Assembly (NCBI GenBank): GCA_016212845.1
Contig: JACRDR010000266.1
Coordinates: 1 to 5,132 of the forward strand
Origin: Elusimicrobiota bacterium
GTDB lineage: Bacteria > Elusimicrobiota > Elusimicrobia > UBA1565 > JACRDR01
DNA length: 5,132 nucleotides
Direction: 5' to 3'
Part shown: one piece after another, positions 1 through 5,132 of the stretch
Numbering within the stretch: the stretch's first letter is position 1
Layout of the letters: each line of letters starts with the position of its first letter
Notes under the pieces: model-generated
The model's input: the letters and a program-made list of their open reading frames with translations, nothing else
The model's database searches: none
What the model was told of the DNA's origin: nothing
Position numbers and translations under genes: made by a program

Positions 1-2363
1 ATCGGCACCGAGGCGAGCTCGCCGAAAACCTGCTCGAACGCGGCCGAGCCCGAGGCGGCCCACTGCCGCTGCTCGAGCTGGGTCTCGAAGAGCTGCGCCT
101 CGACGGGATTGTTGATGTCGACCGTCTCCGCGAGCGCGTGCATGTCCGTGCCGTCGAGGAAGGCGTCGAGCGCGAGTATTTGGCGGGCGGCGGCCTCCTT
201 GGTGCCGGGCGTGCGGCCCAGTGAACGGTCGTACGCCTCCTGCAGCTGCGCGGCGAGCAGAGCCGCCTGCAGCTTCGGGTTGGCCCGCCGGAGCATCTGG
301 TTCACGTAGAGCGACTTCGCGGCCGCGTCGTAGTGCGCCGCCACCATCTGGCCGTTGAGGGCAAGACCCGTGTACCGGATCGTCCCCTCAACGGCCAGAT
401 GCGCGGACAGCGCGCCGAGCAGGTGTCCCAGCTTCTTGCGCTTGGCGGGAGTGGACTCGATCTCCTGCCAGAGGACCGCCACGACGGGCTGGAGCCGCTG
501 GTCCAGCCCGGGAACGTGCAGGCCCTCGTCGGTGTCGGCGTCGACGGCGACGTAGGACGGCGCCTCCCCCGCCGCGTCGCCGTCGTGATGCAAGAGGTCC
601 GACCCCGGGAGGCGCAGGCCTAGCCTGCCGTCCTCCCGAGGTTCGGCGCCGAGGTTGCGGGTGCCCTCGAAGTTCCCCCCGCCGCCGGAGCCGCCGCCGT
701 CGTCGCGTCGCTTGGCGGCGTCCATCGCCTGGGTCATGTCCCAGAGCTTCTCGATGCGCTCCGTCGTGTCGGGGTGCGTGATGAACAGGTTCATGAACGC
801 GTTGTCCTTCTTCTCGACCGGCCGTCCCTGGAAGCGTCCCGAGGACTCGAGCATGCCGGCCTCGAGCAGCTGCTCGCCCGGGTTCACCGTGAAGAGCTGC
901 TGCGTCGCGGCGACGAACGGCAGACGCCGCCGGTCAAGCCGGAACCCGGCCGCCGGCCGCCAGCTCATGAGGAGGCCGAGACCCAGCGCCAAGGACGACG
1001 GGTCCTCGCTCAGCATGGCGCCGCCTTCGTCGGCGTGCGCCTCGCGGGTGCGCGACGAGGCCATCTGCAGGATCTGGGCCACGACCGGCGCCCAGAGCGC
1101 GATGAAGACCTTCGCCAAGCCCGCGATCGTCTTGATCGCGAGGCCGGTGGTGACGGGCTCGACGACCTCGGGGTGGATGCCCTCGAGGTTGCGGGTGCCC
1201 TCTTCACGCGTGGCGCCGGTGCCGGGCGTCTCCGGGGCGTCCTTCTTGCCCGTCAGGCGGTCCCAGACCTTCTGCGCGAGGAACTTCGCGTGGCCCACCG
1301 CCCACAGCACGCCGTAGGAGGCGAACGCGATGCCGGAGGACTGCGCTCCCGCGATCGCGCCCAGGATCATGTCCCGGTGCAGGACGTGGTTGAACTCGTG
1401 GCCGATCACGCCGGCCATGATCCGCTCGCCGAGCTCGCTCAGCTGCTCGCGGCTCGCGCCGCGAACCGCCTGGATCACGGTCTGCGGACCCGCCTCGGCG
1501 TTGATGCCGGGGATCGTCTTCGAGATCGCGTTCCTAAAGACCTTGAAGGACTTGCTCTGCGGCTGCACCGCGTCGAGCATGCGGATGAGCCCGCCCCGCA
1601 GGTTCTCCGGGTCGAGCGTCATGTCCTTGAAAACTTCCGTGATGCCGACCAGAGCCTTCGTCGGCCAGATGCCGGTGGCGAAGGCGTTCGGCACGGGCAT
1701 GCCCGCCCGCGGGATGTTGACGATCTCCGGCAGCGGCCAGGCTTTCTTGCCTTCCTTGGCTCGCTGCTCGTTGACCTTGTTCCACTGCCGCTTCACGATC
1801 TTGAAGACGACCGGGTCCTTCGTCTCGTCGGTCGGCTCCGCCTTCATCATCGCCTTGATCATCTTCGTGGCGAAGAACAGCGGGAGGAACGCCAGCGCGG
1901 CGGCGACCGCCGTGTTGGTGAGGATCGAGCCGACGCCGACGATGCTCGCGCCCATGAACGCGCCGAAGGCGGCGAGGGTGCCGAGCAGCACCGCGGTCTG
2001 CAGCACGTAGTGGTACTTCGGCCACTTCGCGTTCGGGTTATCGACGGACGCCGGCTTGAAAGGCTCGGCGGAGGAAGGCGCCGGCCGTCCGGCGGCCAGC
2101 ATACGCCCGAGCAGCTGCTCGGCGTAGACCGCCGCGCGCTCCGGCGCGAAGGCGATCACGAGGAACGTCACCGGCGACTGCAGGCCGGTAAATATCGCGA
2201 TCGCGAGGCCGCCGAGCCACGCGTAGTTGAAGATTTTCTTCGTGCCGAGGAACATCCACGCGCCGAAGGCGATGTTCGTCCACAAGGGCGAATAGCCGGT
2301 CAGGAGCGCGAACACGACGCCCGTCATCACCCAGGTGTAGACGGGGAAGCGGATGGGCTGCAT
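1..2363 (-). CDS. HtpX-like M48 family zinc metalloprotease with an extra C-terminal domain (partial, 3' end outside window)
   Basis: This is a membrane-bound M48 zinc endopeptidase; family members degrade damaged membrane proteins from the cytoplasmic face. The frame is open for 787 codons and leaves at base 1. Likely membrane segments lie near residues 7-40, 47-73, 117-142, 146-170, 335-355 and 407-432. HtpX-type motifs follow in order: PNAFATG (225-231), zinc-binding HEFNH (322-326, bases 1386-1400), SRTREAHAD with probable third ligand E441, and THPDTTERI (H530). About 60 extra residues separate PNAFATG from HEFNH, compared with ordinary HtpX. After a Gly/Ser linker (556-563) comes a domain of about 200 residues unknown in HtpX. 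It has YD-x6-YVN (678-688) followed by LAAQLQEAYD (703-712), which resembles a zincin helix with its HEXXH lost. The ATG at 2363 is the first start codon after the upstream stop, but it has no well-spaced ribosome binding site. The protease assignment is secure; substrate is unknown. Confidence 0.9.
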   Translation of the reverse strand, partial: MQPIRFPVYTWVMTGVVFALLTGYSPLWTNIAFGAWMFLGTKKIFNYAWLGGLAIAIFTGLQSPVTFLVIAFAPERAAVYAEQLLGRMLAAGRPAPSSAEPFKPASVDNPNAKWPKYHYVLQTAVLLGTLAAFGAFMGASIVGVGSILTNTAVAAALAFLPLFFATKMIKAMMKAEPTDETKDPVVFKIVKRQWNKVNEQRAKEGKKAWPLPEIVNIPRAGMPVPNAFATGIWPTKALVGITEVFKDMTLDPENLRGGLIRMLDAVQPQSKSFKVFRNAISKTIPGINAEAGPQTVIQAVRGASREQLSELGERIMAGVIGHEFNHVLHRDMILGAIAGAQSSGIAFASYGVLWAVGHAKFLAQKVWDRLTGKKDAPETPGTGATREEGTRNLEGIHPEVVEPVTTGLAIKTIAGLAKVFIALWAPVVAQILQMASSRTREAHADEGGAMLSEDPSSLALGLGLLMSWRPAAGFRLDRRRLPFVAATQQLFTVNPGEQLLEAGMLESSGRFQGRPVEKKDNAFMNLFITHPDTTERIEKLWDMTQAMDAAKRRDDGGGSGGGGNFEGTRNLGAEPREDGRLGLRLPGSDLLHHDGDAAGEAPSYVAVDADTDEGLHVPGLDQRLQPVVAVLWQEIESTPAKRKKLGHLLGALSAHLAVEGTIRYTGLALNGQMVAAHYDAAAKSLYVNQMLRRANPKLQAALLAAQLQEAYDRSLGRTPGTKEAAARQILALDAFLDGTDMHALAETVDINNPVEAQLFETQLEQRQWAASGSAAFEQVFGELASVP
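345..401. repeat. Perfect 17-bp inverted repeat with 23-nt loop, inside the protease coding sequence
   Basis: The left arm at 345-361 (CATCTGGCCGTTGAGGG) is the exact reverse complement of the right arm at 385-401 (CCCTCAACGGCCAGATG). The loop is 362-384. On the mRNA this would fold into a strong GC-rich hairpin. The arms encode HLAVEG and ALNGQM in the extra C-terminal domain of the M48 protein. No run of T follows on the coding strand, so it does not look like an intrinsic terminator. Confidence 0.9.
650..668 (-). repeat. Direct repeat copy 2 (19 bp), encoding EGTRNL after the Gly/Ser linker
   Basis: The plus-strand string CGAGGTTGCGGGTGCCCTC occurs here and, identically and in the same frame, at 1184-1202. 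It encodes EGTRNL (residues 566-571), directly after the glycine-rich linker that follows the M48 domain. The match ends at both sides. Confidence 0.8.
1184..1202 (-). repeat. Direct repeat copy 1 (19 bp), encoding EGTRNL in the loop between two membrane segments
   Basis: This stretch is identical to 650-668. It encodes EGTRNL (residues 388-393) in the hydrophilic, Pro/Thr/Gly-rich loop between the two membrane segments that separate HEFNH from REAHAD. Both copies therefore lie in flexible linkers of the same protein. Confidence 0.8.
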
Positions 2364-2402
2364 CGAGCCCGGGATCGAGAACTGCCTCCCTGTCTCCGCT
2401 GA
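2364..2402 (-). other. Short intergenic spacer before the M48 protease, with a poorly spaced Shine-Dalgarno-like GGGAGG
   Basis: The 39 bases between the TAA of the upstream gene and the ATG at 2363 contain GGGAGG at 2390-2385, 21 bases from the ATG. That is too far for a normal ribosome binding site. No ATG, GTG or TTG in the protease frame lies closer. An in-frame ATC at 2375-2373 would have ideal spacing but is not a standard start. Just before the ATG sits the near-palindrome GATCCCGGGCTC (10 of 12 positions symmetric). There is no terminator, so transcription probably runs through. Confidence 0.5.
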
Positions 2403-3653
2403 TTAGACGATGCGGCCGAGGTATAAGGACAGCGTGGTCAGCACCGGCATCGCCAGGAGGCCGAACACGGCGCCGATCGTCATCGGGCCGATGCCCGTCG
2501 CGACCGCCGAGACGAGCGCGGTCGAGCCGAGCGCGAGAAGACCGCTCTTTAAGTGCGACTCGCCGCCGACCATGGCGAGCACGGAGCCGAGGCCGATCAC
2601 GCCGACCGTCATCGCCATCGCCGGGTTCGTCATGATCGCGCCGGTCAGGATGCCGGGCAGCGCCACGTAGATCGCGCCGCCGAGCGCGCCGAGAGCGACG
2701 TCGAAGAGCCGTTTCGGGCCCTTCAGACGCTCGGAGTCGCGCAGCGACATGCGGTAGCGGAAGTACAGCGCGGCCGGGCCGATGGCCACTCCGCTCATCA
2801 CGGCCCAGACGGCCGCGCCGGGGATCAGGCCGAAGATCCCGGGGGCCAGGGCGACGGCGGCGGCCTGCACGAAGGTAGCGGCGGCCGCGCCCGCGCCTAC
2901 GAAGGCGAGGGAGGTGAGAATCCGGACGATTTTGGAGCCCGCGCCGTTCGGAGCGGGAGAGCCGGGCTGGTTGGGCGACGCCGGCGCTCTATAAGAGGAA
3001 GGGACCAACTCGTCTGAGCCGCCCGTGGGGGCCGCGCGCAGGACGTTCTTCGGGGAGGAGACTTCGACGCCCGCGACCACGGAACCCGTCTCGTCCGCGG
3101 CGGTTTGGCCCAGGACACGGTCCATCTGGCGGTCCGCGGCGTCGCGCGCCTGGCCGCCCGACATCCGGCCGACTTCGGCCGCCGAGATCGAGATCGACTT
3201 CGGGTCGGACAGAAGCTTCTGCACGGGAGCCGAGAGCCGGTCCGCCATGCCCTCGCTCTTCGCCGCCTGAGCCGCGCCCGCGATCGGACGAACGGTTCCG
3301 CCGATCGCAATGGACTGCGCCGCGACGTTGGAGCCGCCGGTCGCAAGCCGATTCGCGCCCACGCCCAGGGAGAGAGGGCGCGCGGCGTTCTGGTTCGCGG
3401 CGCCGACGACGCTGCGGACGGTCGTGACGGGCGAGAGGACGGAGGGACCCAGGGTCAGGGCCGAGGGCATGCCGAGTGTCCCGGCGTTCCGAACCCCGGC
3501 GGCGCCGACGGCGCCCGCCTGTCCGGAAACCGCGGTCGTTGCCGCGCCGGTCTGCGTCACGACTTGCGCCACCGCCTGCCAGCAGCCGAAGCCGGGCGTC
3601 GTGAGCAGCAGTACCGCGCCGATGAGGCTGGCGGTGAATTTCTTAAGTGTCAT
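2403..3653 (-). CDS. Exported polytopic membrane protein of unknown family, 416 aa
   Basis: I do not recognise this family. The N-terminus is a clear Sec signal peptide: KK at residues 4-5, a hydrophobic core at about 8-19, and a probable signal peptidase I site after AVA (residue 29). Residues 30-130 are Ala/Gly/Val/Thr-rich and probably disordered. Residues 131-185 look helical and more charged, and 205-240 are Pro/Ser/Gly-rich. The last 175 residues hold about six hydrophobic segments (roughly 243-270, 274-298, 317-341, 345-363, 370-388, 390-412), with a basic stretch at 299-316 between the second and third. No catalytic motif is visible. The ATG start is supported by an AGGGAG site five bases upstream and by the signal peptide. 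The gene begins 9 bases after the LspA/HAD gene and ends 39 bases before the M48 protease start, in the same frame as that protease. A membrane partner or substrate of the protease is possible, but this is inference only. Confidence 0.85.
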   Translation of the reverse strand: MTLKKFTASLIGAVLLLTTPGFGCWQAVAQVVTQTGAATTAVSGQAGAVGAAGVRNAGTLGMPSALTLGPSVLSPVTTVRSVVGAANQNAARPLSLGVGANRLATGGSNVAAQSIAIGGTVRPIAGAAQAAKSEGMADRLSAPVQKLLSDPKSISISAAEVGRMSGGQARDAADRQMDRVLGQTAADETGSVVAGVEVSSPKNVLRAAPTGGSDELVPSSYRAPASPNQPGSPAPNGAGSKIVRILTSLAFVGAGAAAATFVQAAAVALAPGIFGLIPGAAVWAVMSGVAIGPAALYFRYRMSLRDSERLKGPKRLFDVALGALGGAIYVALPGILTGAIMTNPAMAMTVGVIGLGSVLAMVGGESHLKSGLLALGSTALVSAVATGIGPMTIGAVFGLLAMPVLTTLSLYLGRIV

Positions 3654-3658
3654 TAGTT

Positions 3659-3664
3659 CTCCCT
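3659..3664 (-). promoter_or_regulatory. Ribosome binding site of the 416-aa membrane protein gene
   Basis: AGGGAG on the minus strand lies five bases before the ATG at 3653 and overlaps the TAG stop codon of the preceding gene (3665-3663). The overlap fixes the start and suggests that translation of the two genes is coupled within one transcript. Confidence 0.75.
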
Positions 3665-5132
3665 AGCGGATGATTCTCTTGAGGAAATCGACGGTCTGTT
3701 CGGGTCCTTCCTGCGGCAGCCAATACACGTTCTCGAGCTTGGGATTGACGCCCTTGCCCACCGCGAGGGCCGTGCCCTGCGGAAGCGCGCGCGCCATCGC
3801 CGAGTCGAAGCCGGGAACGGTGAAGTCGTCGCCCAGCATGATCACGTCTTCCGGCTCCACTTTCGTGCCTTCGGCGGCGAGAAGCTCGAGGATGCCCTTT
3901 ACGGCCATCGTCTTCGAGGACTTGGAGACTCGGATGTACGGCTCGAGGTGCTTCTTCTTCGGATCGTCGTCGAACGCCTTGAGCGTGACGGAGAAGTCGT
4001 AGCCGGCCGCTCGCACGGCCTTTTCGAAGGCCGGGAAGAGCTGGTGGACCTTCATTTCGCCGGGAGCGAAGACCGAGGAGAACTCGTAGCCCTTCTCCTC
4101 CTGCTTGATCGGGGTCAGGCCGAGCTTCGCGGTCTCCTCCGCCATGAGGCGGCGAAGATCGGCGAACTCCCGCTCGTTCATGGGGTTGAACCGCGCCGCC
4201 GCGGCCGGCTTCTCGCCGTTGGGGCCGTACTGATAGACCTCGGCGCCGCCGCCGGTCGAGATGATGAAGTTCTTCCGGAGGTGCTCCGGCAGCTTCTCCA
4301 TCAGCATGTAGGACATCGCGTAGGTCCCGCCGTCGAGCGGCCGGTTGGTCGCGAACGCGACGCGGATGTTCTTCGCCGCGAGCTCTTCCAGCAGCGCGAT
4401 CCGCTCGGGCGTCACGACCAAGCCCTTGCCGTCGGAGTTGTCGAGGAACGTGTCGTCGTAGTCGGTGATGACCAGCTTCGGCGGCGCCTCGCGGAACCGC
4501 GCGACCAAGGCGTCGTAGTCGGTCGCGGTCATTCGGGGCGCCGAGACGCCGAGGCCTAGGCCGGCGAGCAGCGCGGCGACGCGCTTCTTGAGGCGGTAAG
4601 TCCCCGTCATGCGGGGCGCGACCGGGTCGACTTTCGCGCCCGCCGAGTCCGTCGGGCGGAACGCGCGGTTGAACTCGGCGATCTTTCCGCCGAGGTAGCC
4701 GTCGGAGAGCAGGACGCCGAGACCGAAGAGCACGCCGAAGAGCATCCCGTACCAGGCGACGACCGGGACCGAGGCGAGACCGGCGGCGGTCGAGAGCTGG
4801 AACGCCGCGACCGCGAGGATCGGGAGGAGGTAGTACTTCCAGGTGGCCAACCGAGCGGGCTGGCGGAGCTCTTCCGCCTTGCGGGCTTGGCCGAAGAAGT
4901 CGAGCATCATCCAGAGCAGCGGCGCGCCGAAGAACACCATGAAGTCGGCGAGGTTGGCGTGCGCGTGGCCGAACGGGATGAAGTCGACGACCCGCCCGTT
5001 CACGATGCCCTCGACGCCGTTGCCGATCGCGGCCGCGAGCAGCGCCGCGATCGCGACGTCGGCGACGCCCACGAGCTTCTTGATCGCCGGGTGACGGTCG
5101 ACTAAGTCTCCCACGAAGCGCTTCTCGCCGAG
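3663..5132 (-). CDS. Signal peptidase II-like membrane domain fused to a HAD-superfamily phosphatase (partial, 5' end outside window)
   Basis: The frame stays open to the window edge (it reads LGEKRF before the GTG at 5114), so the true start lies upstream and that GTG is probably internal. The first part matches the C-terminal half of LspA: GNGVEG (around 5007-5024), VVDFIPFG (about 4968-4991) and NLADF (about 4941-4955) line up with LspA GNxxDR, VVDF and NxAD. The second catalytic Asp is kept (4944-4946). The first is Glu (GAG, 5010-5012) and the following Arg is Gly, so peptidase activity is doubtful. Two more membrane segments follow (about 4700-4840). Then comes a full HAD domain: motif I DYDDTFLD (4440-4463), motif II Thr in ATNRP (4347-4349), motif III Lys in SSKTMAVKG (3912-3914) and motif IV GDDFTVPGFD (3804-3833). 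A large cap lies between motifs II and III, as in Cof/sucrose-phosphatase-type (IIB) HADs. All HAD catalytic residues are present. Its substrate cannot be read from the sequence. Confidence 0.88.
   Translation of the reverse strand, partial: LGEKRFVGDLVDRHPAIKKLVGVADVAIAALLAAAIGNGVEGIVNGRVVDFIPFGHAHANLADFMVFFGAPLLWMMLDFFGQARKAEELRQPARLATWKYYLLPILAVAAFQLSTAAGLASVPVVAWYGMLFGVLFGLGVLLSDGYLGGKIAEFNRAFRPTDSAGAKVDPVAPRMTGTYRLKKRVAALLAGLGLGVSAPRMTATDYDALVARFREAPPKLVITDYDDTFLDNSDGKGLVVTPERIALLEELAAKNIRVAFATNRPLDGGTYAMSYMLMEKLPEHLRKNFIISTGGGAEVYQYGPNGEKPAAAARFNPMNEREFADLRRLMAEETAKLGLTPIKQEEKGYEFSSVFAPGEMKVHQLFPAFEKAVRAAGYDFSVTLKAFDDDPKKKHLEPYIRVSKSSKTMAVKGILELLAAEGTKVEPEDVIMLGDDFTVPGFDSAMARALPQGTALAVGKGVNPKLENVYWLPQEGPEQTVDFLKRIIR

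Noticed and set aside
345..401. Intrinsic terminator at the inverted repeat
   Set aside because: No T-rich tract follows on either strand, and it lies well inside an open reading frame that continues past it.
333..1317. Several plus-strand open frames in the first 1.3 kb
   Set aside because: They overlap the C-terminal half of the protease, give Arg/Ser/Pro-rich products without recognisable motifs, and have no supporting start context.
1534..2283. Two minus-strand open frames (1534-2025 and 2038-2283) that might suggest a frameshifted or broken gene
   Set aside because: Both lie in a different frame from the continuous protease frame, which runs without a stop from 2402 to base 1. The gene is not broken.
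774..2402. Long plus-strand open frame of 542 codons
   Set aside because: It is antisense to the M48 protease. The product is rich in Arg, Asp, His and Glu with no domain, typical of the complementary frame of a GC-rich gene, while the minus strand shows clear M48 motifs.
3582..3653. Lipoprotein signal (GFGC at residues 21-24) in the 416-aa protein, tempting because of the neighbouring LspA-like gene
   Set aside because: Gly and Phe at the -3 and -2 positions do not fit a lipobox. AVA before residue 30 is a good signal peptidase I site instead.
5112..5114. GTG as start codon of the LspA/HAD gene
   Set aside because: The frame is open upstream to the window edge, and the LspA-like part would lack its first half if it started here, so the true start is more likely outside the window.
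1..5132. tRNA, rRNA, CRISPR array, insertion sequence or attachment site
   Set aside because: Coding frames cover almost the whole window. I saw no regularly spaced repeats, transposase motifs or RNA-gene-like segments.

Overview
The window is GC-rich bacterial DNA. By eye it is about two-thirds G+C, with a strong third-position G/C preference. It is almost entirely coding on the minus strand. Three genes are packed head to tail and read from high to low coordinates. Both outer genes run off the window, so no promoter or terminator of the transcription unit is visible. The envelope-protease content and the style of the secreted protein (signal peptide ending in AVAQ, then a long Ala/Gly/Val-rich stretch) remind me of Elusimicrobiota metagenome genomes. 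That assignment is a low-confidence impression.

Region by region, in transcription order. (1) 5132-3663 is a 5'-truncated gene. It starts with the C-terminal half of a signal peptidase II (LspA)-like membrane domain, followed by two further membrane segments and a complete cytoplasmic HAD-superfamily phosphatase domain. The first catalytic Asp of the LspA pair is replaced by Glu. (2) Nine bases later, after a good ribosome binding site that overlaps the previous stop codon, 3653-2403 encodes a 416-residue exported or membrane protein. It has a signal peptide, a low-complexity middle and about six C-terminal membrane segments, and I recognise no family. (3) After 39 bases, 2363-1 encodes an HtpX-like M48 zinc metalloprotease (HEFNH, REAHAD and THPDTTERI motifs) that is still open at the window edge. 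It carries an extra C-terminal domain that looks like a second zincin-type protease fold whose HEXXH has decayed to AQLQE. This gene has no stop codon in the window, so a simple stop-to-stop search misses it. Its antisense strand carries a misleading 542-codon open frame.

The spacing suggests one operon that builds a membrane-centred module: an LspA-like/HAD fusion, a polytopic exported protein and an HtpX-like protease. A role in processing or quality control of envelope proteins is plausible, but it is inferred from families and proximity only.

The most unusual sequence structure is a perfect 17-bp inverted repeat with a 23-nt loop inside the extra domain of the protease gene (345-401). 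A 19-bp direct repeat encoding EGTRNL also occurs in two separate linkers of the same protein.
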